64,000 nucleotides of DNA, taken from Prevotella communis (GTDB taxonomy: Bacteria; Bacteroidota; Bacteroidia; Bacteroidales; Bacteroidaceae). The position numbers and the translations under genes were made by a program. A model generated the notes under the pieces. The model had not been told where the DNA came from and searched no databases. It saw only the letters and a list, made by a program, of their open reading frames with translations. Location of the stretch: the NCBI RefSeq assembly GCF_022024115.1, contig NZ_CP091792.1, positions 1,488,001 through 1,552,000 on the forward strand, given 5' to 3'. Positions 24,296 to 33,138 of the stretch are shown one piece after another; position 1 is the stretch's first letter, and each line of letters opens with the position of its first letter.

Positions 24296-25363
24296 TTACC
24301 AATTCGGTGGCAATACGATATTGTCCACCTCATGTGCTTTTTCGAATAGGGGCGAGATGTCTTCGTCCGTGAAGCCAGCGATGCCGCAGCCGATGCGGGT
24401 GACGAGGAAGGTGAGGGCAGGGTGCTGTTTGGCGAACTCTATGAACTCGTCCACATAGGGACGGATAGTATCTACGCCACCCTGCATGGTGGGGATAGCA
24501 TAACTCTGTCCCTGCAGACCGACACCTTGCCCCATAATGGCGCCGAAGTGGCGGTATGCAACGTAGGCTGCACCTCCGCCATGCATTCCGCGAAGGTTTG
24601 AGCCGAAGACGAAAATCTCGTTGGGCTGGAGCGAGGTGATACGCTCTGGAGTAGTACGTTTCTGCTGCATAATATCTGTCATTCTTAGTCTTCTGAATTC
24701 CGTAGCTCCTGCACATGGTGCTGCCTCCTCCATCATAGTCTCGCCAACGATAGCGAAGTCCGGCATAATCTCAGGCATATCGAGGTCCATGTCGAAGTTC
24801 TCGCGGAAGTATGGTACAATGATGTCTTCCTTGATTTTCTTGTATTTCTGTGAAATGGCTGCAGGAGTCATTCTCATCTGGGCGGCAACATCCTTTGATT
24901 TGTAGCCCTGCAGGAGTATCATATCAATGATAAGGCGCTCCTGTCGGCCCATAGGAACATGGTCACAGACATCTTGTACCATGTGGTTGAACTGCAGACG
25001 AAGGTCGCTCGTGACATCGAACGACTGGAGATAGTCCTCAAAGGTGATGCTGCCGTATTCCTTGCGGTACCATTTCAGCGCATCGAGGACTATAAAGCGG
25101 AATCCGTTGATGAGCCATGTTTTCAGAGAAACGCTGGGCGAATGGTCCTCCAGAGGTTTCCATTCATGCTCCATCAAGTAGATAATATACTGATGAGCGA
25201 GCGAAAGGAAGTCCAGATTTTGTTTCTCATGAAGCTGATACCGCTGGTCGAAAATATAATAGCCTACCTCACAATATCCGTAGAAATAATCACGGATAAT
25301 GTCAGCGTCGCCTTGGCGGAAGCCCTTTAGAATCTCCTTATCTGATAGTCGTCTGTAGGTCAT
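24296..25363 (-). CDS. sigma-factor-like protein fused to macrodomain-like A1S_2505 domain
   Basis: Residues 1-125 resemble ECF sigma region 2 (LSDKEILKGFRQGD opening, then KTWLINGFRFIVLDALKWYRK). Residues 140-177 form a region-4-like helix-turn-helix (KSKDVAAQMRMTPAAISQKYKKI). Residues 247-355 start EIFVFGSNLRGMHGGGAA and end CGIAGFTDEDISPLF...VLPPNW, the A1S_2505 phage-associated domain of macrodomain type, which may bind ADP-ribose or a related nucleotide. A transcription factor gated by an ADP-ribose-like ligand is an inference. It lies beside an ADP-ribose-related operon and inside a phage with an unusual promoter class. Confidence 0.75.
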   Translation of the reverse strand: MTYRRLSDKEILKGFRQGDADIIRDYFYGYCEVGYYIFDQRYQLHEKQNLDFLSLAHQYIIYLMEHEWKPLEDHSPSVSLKTWLINGFRFIVLDALKWYRKEYGSITFEDYLQSFDVTSDLRLQFNHMVQDVCDHVPMGRQERLIIDMILLQGYKSKDVAAQMRMTPAAISQKYKKIKEDIIVPYFRENFDMDLDMPEIMPDFAIVGETMMEEAAPCAGATEFRRLRMTDIMQQKRTTPERITSLQPNEIFVFGSNLRGMHGGGAAYVAYRHFGAIMGQGVGLQGQSYAIPTMQGGVDTIRPYVDEFIEFAKQHPALTFLVTRIGCGIAGFTDEDISPLFEKAHEVDNIVLPPNW

Positions 25364-25485
25364 ATTATAGTTTTATGGTGCGAATATACGAAAAAAAATG
25401 TGATACCACTTAATTTTTTCCGAAAATCTTCTTTAAAGTGATAAAGACATGTCGAAATAGTATTCACCTTTAAAACATTACAACT

Positions 25486-26130
25486 ATGACAGATTTGATT
25501 CCAACGAGAGTTCACAACTTGATTATTGTTGACGAGAGCGGTTCCATGGAGTGCATCCGCAAGCAGGCCTTTACTGGCATGAACGAAACCCTGCAGACTG
25601 TCCGCATGATGCAGAAGAAGTATCCCAATCAGATTCAGTATGTCACGCTGATTACCTTTGACAGCGACCACACTAAGCTGCACTATGACAATACGCTTGC
25701 CGACAAGACCAAGGATTTGAAGTGGAAGGCATACAATCCTTGCGCTGCCACGCCGCTTTACGATGCTATCGGAAAAGGCGTTTCCAAGGTTAATGCCCAG
25801 GTAGAAGATGGCGATCACGTCCTTGTCACCATCATTACCGATGGCTATGAGAACTGCAGCGAGGAATGGACGCTGAAGATGGTCCGTACCCTCATCGAGA
25901 AGCTGAAGAAGCAGAACTGGACCTTTACGCTCATTGGTACCGACAACCTCGATGTCGAGGAGATGGCTCATTCCTTTGCCATTGAGGAGCACATGGAATT
26001 CACACAGGATGCTGAAGGTACCAAGGAGATGTTTGCCCGAGAACGCAGGAGTAGAGAACGCTATAACTGCTGCGTGGCTGAAGCTGCACCGATGCCCAAG
26101 GGAAAGTTCTTCGAGGAAGAGGGTAACTAA
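25486..26130 (+). CDS. von Willebrand factor A domain protein
   Basis: The 214-residue protein begins with NLIIVDESGSM, a complete MIDAS metal site. The Thr of ATPLYDAIG and Asp of IITDGYENCSE supply the other ligands. It resembles stand-alone VWA proteins of the TerY type. Such proteins act as metal-dependent adaptors in stress or defence complexes; no partner is clear here. It is divergent from the sigma-macrodomain gene (122 bp between starts) and converges on the helicase gene. Confidence 0.85.
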   Translation: MTDLIPTRVHNLIIVDESGSMECIRKQAFTGMNETLQTVRMMQKKYPNQIQYVTLITFDSDHTKLHYDNTLADKTKDLKWKAYNPCAATPLYDAIGKGVSKVNAQVEDGDHVLVTIITDGYENCSEEWTLKMVRTLIEKLKKQNWTFTLIGTDNLDVEEMAHSFAIEEHMEFTQDAEGTKEMFARERRSRERYNCCVAEAAPMPKGKFFEEEGN

Positions 26131-26136
26131 AAGAAA

Positions 26137-26166
26137 GGAGCGGCTGCACTATTAGTGGCCGCTCCA
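26137..26166. terminator. bidirectional terminator between vWA gene and helicase
   Basis: GGAGCGGC pairs with GGCCGCTCC in the 43-bp gap between two converging genes; flanking T-runs are weak. Confidence 0.55.
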
Positions 26167-26173
26167 ACTTCTT

Positions 26174-29100
26174 CTAAACGTAACCGATTCCTTTAGCTCT
26201 TCGTCTGCTTTCCCTGAGACGTTCGATATCTTGGGCAGTAGTCTCTTCTGAAACCAACAGGCCTGGCGGTGTGAGGTCGCCGAACTTCGTCTCAAAGAAA
26301 TCACAACCTGCTTCATTGTTCGAACAGATGAATGAGCGGTATTTTGTGCCGTTGGACGATACTCCGTCCTTAACGGCGACCATCTTTCCTTCCAGACATT
26401 TCGGACATAGGTGGGAACCAACCTCGAGTTTTACTAGGAATTCAGAAATGAAAGGAGAAGGCTTTCGCTCGTCATAAAGAACATACATTCGCTTCTTGGC
26501 GCGAGTCATGGCCACGTAGAACAGACGTCGCTCTTCAGCGAATGGATATTGTTCGCTTCGACTTAGAACGAAATCAAGAATTGGGTCGTCCTCAATGAGA
26601 GAGGGGAATCCGTAGGCACCCTGATTGCAATTGATAAGTATGACATGGTCAGCTTCCAGTCCCTTTGCAGAATGGACGGATAGGAAGAATACCTCACGAC
26701 CAGCAATCTTGATTTTGATACGATTATCAGAATGATCAATCTTTCCTGTGAATCCGACTGACATTGCATCATAATTGTATCGACCCATCAGAAGAACACT
26801 ATCATCTTTAGGAAGACTGGCAATGATTTCCTCTACTTTCTCCTTAACACCATTGTCTTCTGAGGAGCATTTGGCGAAGTTCAGGTAAGTCTTCATCGAG
26901 TCGCCCTCAGGAGTCTTTATCGTCTTCTTCTTTTGTGCAGGGTTCTTCATAACGAACTCAGAGGAGCGGGCAATCATTGGCTGATGGAAACGATAGGTAG
27001 TCTCAATCTTACAAACCTCAGTATAACCGAAGAACTTCTCAAAGTCATAGAACAGCGCCATGTCACTTCCTGCGAAACGGAAGATAGACTGCCAGTCGTC
27101 ACCGACACAGTAGAGCTTGGTCTTGGGATGCTCAGATCTGAGGGCTTGAAGCAGCTTATAGCGGTCAACGGATATATCCTGGAACTCGTCGACAAGGATA
27201 TAGTCGTATTGCTTCCAGAGTCCTTCACGACAAATGGAAGTAGCCTGTATGATGGCATCAGTAAAGTCAATCTCGAAATTGCGCTTTAGCTCTTTCTCGT
27301 AATTCTCATAGAAGGGCTTGACTATATGGTAAAGTACATAATAGTTGCGCTTCTTTTCGAGTGACTGCATTTTTCCCTCTCTGGGCGTAACCGTCTCAAG
27401 CAGACCTTCAATCGTCTTTTCATTAGCCTTCATCAAGGTAACGAATGACAGAAGAAGCGTGAAGACTGTCTTCTCCAATTGGCGGTTGCGCTTGACAAGC
27501 ATATCATATAGCTCCTTATCAGTACGACGCTTGATGGGAACACCATATCGAACCAACTGGTCTTCCAGCTTTTTCTCAATGGTACCATCATGGAAATCCG
27601 CACTTGTCGTCTCTAAAAGGATTGTTCCGTTCATCCTATGAGTCATGCGTTTCCATTCAATACCATCAATATACCGCTTGTTTGCGGCTCTCCAACCACC
27701 TTTTGTTCCTTCTCCGAACCATCTTGGAACCTGACCGTAGAAATCAATTGCGAAATGCTCTAGATAGATACGCTGCCATTGACCTTGACCGTCTTTGAAG
27801 TAGATGGTGAAATCCGGCTTGTACTGGCGACGTTCGGGAGTCCTGGTGTTGATTGGATAAGCACATTCATAACGGAAGAGAACACCTAACTTCGTAAGGA
27901 TGGAACAAAGGCGCTTTTCCTCCTCGCTTCTGGTAAAGATGATTTTACCGTCGACATCAGGGAACAAGGCCTGAATACCATATTTCTTGCGGTCTTCGAA
28001 ATAGGTAAAAGCATCGGTGTAGTCATGCTCCAGCTTCATTAAAGACTGGAGATTGATAATATAATTGTCAACGGCTTTAAGGAAGTAGTCGTCTTCAAGA
28101 ATCAGCTTCCTGAAAATATTGAGAGGCACGTCCGCATCACATATTGATGGAGCCATTCCTGTAGTATCAGCAATGATACGATATGCCAGACTGTGAAATG
28201 TGCCACTGCTGATACCGTCGATTTTCATACGCTCAGCCAGCTCATTTGCAGCTTTCTTGGTATATGTCAGAAGCAGAATCTTTGAAGGGTCGATATTCTG
28301 TTTCTCAACCAGATACTTAGCCTTGCCGACGATGGTAGAGGTCTTTCCACTACCGGCACTGGCAATAACTAGGCAGTTGTCCTCGAGCTTCACGATGGAG
28401 TCACGCTGCTGCGGGTCGAGTGGATACTTACCCAGAACATGGTCAAAATACAATCTGTTCGAGTTTAATTCGCGTTCGACAAAATCCTGATTATGCTTGG
28501 TACGCTCTAATTCTATTGTAGAATAGAGTGCGGGTAAAGTTTTTGTTGATTCATCCGTAACATAATCAACGTATTTTGGAAGAACAAGGTCAATCTTTTC
28601 TTTTTCTCGTTCATACAGTCTTTGCCATTCCTCCATTTCAGAATAAGTGAAATATCGGGATGGGTTAAACAAAGCCTGATAAGAATCAGTCAACTTTGTC
28701 GATATCCCCTTCAAATATTCTATTGCATCTATGATGCTATTATTCTCGGACTTTTTCTCTTGAAGGTCTGTTATATAGTCCTTGAATTTAGAAATACCTG
28801 ATTCAATGAAAACAAATTCATCAAAGTATTTGTGACCTTCAAGGACGGTAATTTCAGATAGGAGATTCTGATGCTTTGCGTTCAATAAGGCTAACTCTTC
28901 CTCCTCAACCCTATGAGTAGGGAGGAAGAATGTTTCCAATTCATTTAATGCTTCGGAAATTCTGCCGCTAAGAGCATCAACTGAATTTCTGAAATCAGCT
29001 TTTCCTTTCTTTATGACAATCCATCTTGTCACAAAGAAAGCGAGGGCAATTCCTATAACTATCAGTATAGGAATCGAATAGCCCGAGATACGATCCAGTA

Positions 29101-29182
29101 TAGCTTGACCAGAATCGGCATAACAAGATGCCGATGTCATTACCAGACAAGGTAAAAGTGTGTATTTCTTAAAACTTTTCAA
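26174..29182 (-). CDS. membrane-anchored UvrD/HelD-type helicase with nuclease-like insert
   Basis: The 1002-residue protein starts with a signal-like segment and a membrane helix at about 34-55, then a coiled-coil region. The superfamily 1 motor has Walker A ASAGSGKT (274-281), DEFQD (665-669), VGDDWQSIFRF, HSAKGLEADHVI and VAMTRAKKRMYVL. An insert holds KPDFTIYF (455-462) and YLEHF (473-477), resembling the PD-(D/E)xK-like insert of helicase IV. A zinc ribbon with CPKC at 926-929 and C...C at 953-960 ends it. It is the last gene of the ADP-ribose operon, 21 bp after the NUDIX gene. The membrane anchor is unusual for a HelD-like protein. Confidence 0.85.
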   Translation of the reverse strand: MKSFKKYTLLPCLVMTSASCYADSGQAILDRISGYSIPILIVIGIALAFFVTRWIVIKKGKADFRNSVDALSGRISEALNELETFFLPTHRVEEEELALLNAKHQNLLSEITVLEGHKYFDEFVFIESGISKFKDYITDLQEKKSENNSIIDAIEYLKGISTKLTDSYQALFNPSRYFTYSEMEEWQRLYEREKEKIDLVLPKYVDYVTDESTKTLPALYSTIELERTKHNQDFVERELNSNRLYFDHVLGKYPLDPQQRDSIVKLEDNCLVIASAGSGKTSTIVGKAKYLVEKQNIDPSKILLLTYTKKAANELAERMKIDGISSGTFHSLAYRIIADTTGMAPSICDADVPLNIFRKLILEDDYFLKAVDNYIINLQSLMKLEHDYTDAFTYFEDRKKYGIQALFPDVDGKIIFTRSEEEKRLCSILTKLGVLFRYECAYPINTRTPERRQYKPDFTIYFKDGQGQWQRIYLEHFAIDFYGQVPRWFGEGTKGGWRAANKRYIDGIEWKRMTHRMNGTILLETTSADFHDGTIEKKLEDQLVRYGVPIKRRTDKELYDMLVKRNRQLEKTVFTLLLSFVTLMKANEKTIEGLLETVTPREGKMQSLEKKRNYYVLYHIVKPFYENYEKELKRNFEIDFTDAIIQATSICREGLWKQYDYILVDEFQDISVDRYKLLQALRSEHPKTKLYCVGDDWQSIFRFAGSDMALFYDFEKFFGYTEVCKIETTYRFHQPMIARSSEFVMKNPAQKKKTIKTPEGDSMKTYLNFAKCSSEDNGVKEKVEEIIASLPKDDSVLLMGRYNYDAMSVGFTGKIDHSDNRIKIKIAGREVFFLSVHSAKGLEADHVILINCNQGAYGFPSLIEDDPILDFVLSRSEQYPFAEERRLFYVAMTRAKKRMYVLYDERKPSPFISEFLVKLEVGSHLCPKCLEGKMVAVKDGVSSNGTKYRSFICSNNEAGCDFFETKFGDLTPPGLLVSEETTAQDIERLRESRRRAKGIGYV

Positions 29183-29203
29183 CTCTTCAGTTACTATAGA
29201 TTA

Positions 29204-29650
29204 TTATTCGCTTACATGAACATTCAGAGCGTAAACCCTTGCAGCATCCTTCATGATATCGTAATGATCAAAAGCCAAGTGCGGTATATCTGTAAGCGGG
29301 AACCATTCAGCTTTGGCTGCGTCGTCCTGCCCTTTAACTTCCGCTGGTGACTCGATGATGGCGAGGTATGCAACAGTTATGGTTCGTCCTCTTGGGTCAC
29401 GGTCTACCTTAGAGTAAGCACCAATCTGACGAACGGTGGTCACTTTCAGGCCAGTCTCTTCCTCCAACTCTCGAATTGCGCATTGCTCTGTCGTCTCATC
29501 CATATTCATGAATCCGCCAGGGAATGCCCATGCACCTTTGTAAGGGTCGGCACCTCTCTGAATCAGCAGCACCTTTGGGAGTGGTTCGTTAGTCATTACC
29601 ACACAGTCAGCTGTGACTGCAGGACGTGGGTATTTGTAGGTATATTCCAT
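29204..29650 (-). CDS. NUDIX hydrolase (ADP-ribose pyrophosphatase-like)
   Basis: The 148-residue protein has a perfect Nudix box, GGFMNMDETTEQCAIRELEE followed by ETGL. The DCVVMTNEPLPKVLLIQRG opening and AYSKVDRDPRGRT segment resemble the ADP-ribose pyrophosphatase group, but substrate remains open. Its ATG overlaps the stop of the small membrane protein by one base (TAATG), so they are coupled. Confidence 0.85.
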   Translation of the reverse strand: MEYTYKYPRPAVTADCVVMTNEPLPKVLLIQRGADPYKGAWAFPGGFMNMDETTEQCAIRELEEETGLKVTTVRQIGAYSKVDRDPRGRTITVAYLAIIESPAEVKGQDDAAKAEWFPLTDIPHLAFDHYDIMKDAARVYALNVHVSE

Positions 29651-29811
29651 TATCGTTTCTTTTTATTATTGGGTATGAACATTCCACCGAAGAAGAACAC
29701 GATGAATAAGGCTGCAAGGAATCCCATCCATCCTCCGAATATTGTTCCAAAGGCTATCAAGAACAGGGCTAATCCTATCAGTATCCAGTCGTATAAATCG
29801 AGCTTCTTCAT
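29650..29811 (-). CDS. small two-helix membrane protein, 53 residues
   Basis: It starts MKKLDLYDWILIGLALFLIA and continues with a second Gly/Phe-rich membrane helix, then PNNKKKR. It lies 3 bp after the ADP-ribosylglycohydrolase and shares a base with the NUDIX start, so the four genes are one operon. Function unknown; a membrane partner for the anchored helicase is possible. Confidence 0.75.
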   Translation of the reverse strand: MKKLDLYDWILIGLALFLIAFGTIFGGWMGFLAALFIVFFFGGMFIPNNKKKR

Positions 29812-29814
29812 GGT

Positions 29815-30600
29815 TTACTTTTCTTTAATAGATTCGTAAAACTGAGCTATAACCTCCTTCATCTCTGCAGGGAGATATTCCTGAATTTCTTGCTTCATAG
29901 GCTTGGGTATGCCCCAGATGGCTTCGGCGATACTGCCAACGATGGCACCCAGTGTGTCTGCGTCGGCGCCCAGTGATACGGCCTTACGAACCGCATCCTC
30001 AAAACCATCGCTGATGCCGATAATCCAGAGCGCGACAGGAACTGTGCCCTGGCATGTTTCATCGAATCGGTTGATAACATCAGCCTTCCTAATGTTGATG
30101 TCATAGCCGGAGAACTGGACACATTCATCGAGAATCTCGTCAATATGCTCTGGTGCTTGCTCTTCATGTTGCAAAGCCTTGAAGATGGCCAGAGCAACAG
30201 TCTGAGCACCTTTGATTCCTTCATCATGATTATGGGAGGGTAGGGCGGTGGCAGCTGCAGCATCAAGAACCTCGTCGACGTTGTCGTGCCAATGAGCTAC
30301 TGGAGATACGCGCATTGCAGAGCCGTTGCCAAAGCTGTTGTATGGCTGAGGGTTGTCGCTATGAACCCACTGGGCAAAACGTCCGCCATATCCTCCCTTC
30401 GGATTAGGATAGCGGCGGCACCAGTCATGGATGCTTTCACCGAACTCGCGTTCATGTAGTAAAGCATCGGCGACAGCGACGGTGCAGATGGTGTCATCGG
30501 TGAAGCCGTTCTCCTCTGACAGCCATTCGAAATTGTAGTCGTTCGTAGGATTGAACTCCCAGCGACTACCAACGATATCTCCAATTAATGCTCCTAACAT
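29815..30600 (-). CDS. ADP-ribosylglycohydrolase (DraG/ARH family)
   Basis: The 261-residue protein has the family's LGALIGDIVGSRWEF opening, the FTDDT metal-binding motif (residues 33-37) and the late GADADTLGAIVGSIAEA motif whose Asp residues hold the second metal. It removes ADP-ribose from Arg or other acceptors using two Mg ions. As first gene of an operon with a NUDIX enzyme it could feed freed ADP-ribose to hydrolysis. It may act as antitoxin to an ADP-ribosyltransferase; none is seen in the window. Confidence 0.88.
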   Translation of the reverse strand: MLGALIGDIVGSRWEFNPTNDYNFEWLSEENGFTDDTICTVAVADALLHEREFGESIHDWCRRYPNPKGGYGGRFAQWVHSDNPQPYNSFGNGSAMRVSPVAHWHDNVDEVLDAAAATALPSHNHDEGIKGAQTVALAIFKALQHEEQAPEHIDEILDECVQFSGYDINIRKADVINRFDETCQGTVPVALWIIGISDGFEDAVRKAVSLGADADTLGAIVGSIAEAIWGIPKPMKQEIQEYLPAEMKEVIAQFYESIKEK

Positions 30601-30627
30601 ATCAGTTCTTTTTAGTCCTTATAATAA

Positions 30628-31599
30628 TTATAGATAGTCTGCTCTGTAATCAGGGAAATCTTTTTTCAAAACTGCATTTATGGCGTTAACTTCCTTTATA
30701 CAAGAGTGTTCTTTAGGAACATAAAGAATTTCTGTAGCACCTTTCTCATATAATAGAACCACACGTATTAGTGAGGTGGAAAAAAATGTTTCTTTGTCCT
30801 TATCTGGAATATTAATAAAAAAATTACCTACCTCAATGCATTCATTTTTAAAGATTGGTTCTTCTGACACTATTCCTATTCGAATACTTTGTGAGTCCAT
30901 TTTCGTCAATGTACAAACTTTAGAAGATTCGTTTACTCTAGCTAAACTAATGTTATCAATGGGAGCTTTGGTAAAAATATAGACATTGATTTTGTAAAGA
31001 CTAGCAACCCCTCTGCTATTATTCTGTACAAAGGCTCTAAAAAACAATTCCTTTCGTTCTGATGCTGGCTGTATTTCATAAAAAAGATCAGCACCCATTA
31101 ATCTCAATAAGGGTGCAGTGAAACGATGAAAGCAGTCACGAACTTCATCGCTATGCATAATTTCAGAGGAGAAATTACCTCTTCTATAATACCTTTTATC
31201 ATCTGCCATATGAGGGGCGTCATCACTTCTGGGAATCTTAACAATGTATATTGACTTTGTTGCTTTTTTATTGAGTCTTATGGGATATATTGTAAGCCCC
31301 TCAATTTTCGGTTGGATGAGGTTTATCTTTTGTTCAAGCCATTCCTTTGAAAATTTGCTATCGATTATTGGGGCATAATAACTTGGCTTGTGAGTATTTT
31401 TGTCTTCACCTACACCATAAATAATAATGCCACCATCCGAGTTCGCAAATGATGACACATCCTTTGTTATTTCAGGAATCTTATCTGGGGATAACGCAGC
31501 TCCATCTTTGTAGTCAAGATGCCTGTTTTCTTCGACTTCTAACTCGATAAAGTCATTTAAGTCTTCTATACAATATCCTTTTCTTTCGTAAAAATCCAT
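30628..31599 (-). CDS. AlbA_2/Schlafen-type putative nucleic-acid binding protein
   Basis: The 323-residue protein has the AlbA_2 signature: E...HLDYKDGAAL, then SSFANSDGGIIIYGVGED (residues ~50-67), and YYRRGNFSSEIMHSDEV. Such domains occur in Schlafen-like RNases and in defence genes. The C-terminal ~150 residues are beta-rich and unfamiliar. It sits 27 bp upstream of the ADP-ribosylglycohydrolase and 53 bp after the specificity subunit. Confidence 0.75.
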   Translation of the reverse strand: MDFYERKGYCIEDLNDFIELEVEENRHLDYKDGAALSPDKIPEITKDVSSFANSDGGIIIYGVGEDKNTHKPSYYAPIIDSKFSKEWLEQKINLIQPKIEGLTIYPIRLNKKATKSIYIVKIPRSDDAPHMADDKRYYRRGNFSSEIMHSDEVRDCFHRFTAPLLRLMGADLFYEIQPASERKELFFRAFVQNNSRGVASLYKINVYIFTKAPIDNISLARVNESSKVCTLTKMDSQSIRIGIVSEEPIFKNECIEVGNFFINIPDKDKETFFSTSLIRVVLLYEKGATEILYVPKEHSCIKEVNAINAVLKKDFPDYRADYL

Positions 31600-31652
31600 T
31601 TCTTTTATACAATCTACTATGTATTCATTTTTCGTTTCAGAATACTTACAAA

Positions 31653-33137
31653 TTATTTAAAATCAAAGGTGATAGAAACACTCCTATTATTAACGACGTC
31701 ATCTATCGCTTTGTCTAAAAGAATTTTGATTTTATTTGCTGCTTTATCTAGTTCATATATTCCAGCACATTTAGTAAAAATATCATCTTTTTCAATAAAA
31801 TTAGTAAGATTGAAATTTAATTTGTCGTAATCCTGTGAATTGTAATATAATGATGCAATTTCTTTCTGTACAGAATCAGGGAATAGTGGTGTTTCTATCA
31901 TATGAAAATAAGAAGGTGCACAATGACCGCCAGAACCTCCAACCCCAATGTAATCTATCATCCCTTTTTCACGCCAGAACGCCAAGAAACATCTAACAAA
32001 AATACTTTCAACTAAGTTCTTATTCTTGTTTATTATTCTTATGCCGTGATAATTGGTTGCAACATTATGACTTTCGTCTACAACAACAAATGTTCTTCCT
32101 TTGCCGAATCCTTCTCCTCCAAAAATAATATCTCCTTTCTCGATTGTTTTCAATTTTGTAGGGGTACCGATATAAGTAGATTTCTCTACATATCCATATT
32201 GATGAATGTTTGTTGGTAGTACTAGTTCATAGAAGCCTTTAATATAAACTTCACTATCTATTCTTGACTTTAGAAACTTATTTTCAAGGGAAGTTCCTCT
32301 GCTATAAGTGAAACCTCTTTCGATTAGATTTTTTGAACCATATACATAGTTTTTTACCATCCAATTCCAAAAAGAGAAATCCTCGTTGTATAATCCTGTA
32401 TCTAGCCTTCCGAAATTTTGTATTTCATTAAAATTCGGAAGATTATAAATAAATGAGCCATCATTCTGATTATTACGTAATTCTTCTTCGATTTTTCTAA
32501 TTATTTCTTTGTGTTTCCTTTTTATCTGACTATATTTCTTAATGTATGCTTTTGCTAACATAGAGATATATTCTATTACTTGATTGTCAGAAGGAACTGG
32601 AATAATCACTTTATCCATGGCGTTACTATCAAGCCTAGGATACATACCGCGATTTTGAAATCCAAGAATTTGTTCTACGAAGAATTCTGTTCTTAGAATC
32701 GCATAAAGATACTCTTTTGTTATTCGTTTGTCAATGATATCTCTTATTATTAATATTGCGGGTGAGCAGCAATGGTTTTCATATTCATCTGTAATTATAC
32801 CAATGCCACCACGATATGTTCTTACTGTTGATATGAGAATATCTCCTTTTTTGCATTTCTTTGGACTATCTGAAGGTAAATTAAAACCAAAAAAAGTGTT
32901 ACTTTCAATAGAACCACAGTTTACGTTAATATCACCTATTTCAGAGTATGTATATTGCTTTTTTCTTTCTGGACGTATTTTCTTCTTACTCTCTTTACAT
33001 ACAGATGATAATGGCTTGTACAAAGTATTGTCATCTGGTAAAAATCGTGAGTATTTTGATGGAGCAAATACAAAACCATTCTTTTCACATTCATGAAAAG
33101 ATATAGATTTAGGAACACCAATATATTTATATGCCAT
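31653..33137 (-). CDS. DNA specificity subunit (HsdS-like)
   Basis: The 494-residue protein has two target-recognition halves with repeated features: GDILISTVRTYRGGIGI in the first and GDIIFGGEGFGKGRTFVV in the second. Each is followed by a helical arm (AKAYIKKYSQIKRKHKEIIRKI; DKAANKIKILLDKAI). This is the usual S-subunit layout, naming the two half-sites of the recognised DNA. It starts one base after the stop of the methylase, so they are coupled. Confidence 0.85.
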   Translation of the reverse strand: MAYKYIGVPKSISFHECEKNGFVFAPSKYSRFLPDDNTLYKPLSSVCKESKKKIRPERKKQYTYSEIGDINVNCGSIESNTFFGFNLPSDSPKKCKKGDILISTVRTYRGGIGIITDEYENHCCSPAILIIRDIIDKRITKEYLYAILRTEFFVEQILGFQNRGMYPRLDSNAMDKVIIPVPSDNQVIEYISMLAKAYIKKYSQIKRKHKEIIRKIEEELRNNQNDGSFIYNLPNFNEIQNFGRLDTGLYNEDFSFWNWMVKNYVYGSKNLIERGFTYSRGTSLENKFLKSRIDSEVYIKGFYELVLPTNIHQYGYVEKSTYIGTPTKLKTIEKGDIIFGGEGFGKGRTFVVVDESHNVATNYHGIRIINKNKNLVESIFVRCFLAFWREKGMIDYIGVGGSGGHCAPSYFHMIETPLFPDSVQKEIASLYYNSQDYDKLNFNLTNFIEKDDIFTKCAGIYELDKAANKIKILLDKAIDDVVNNRSVSITFDFK

Positions 33138-33138
33138 T

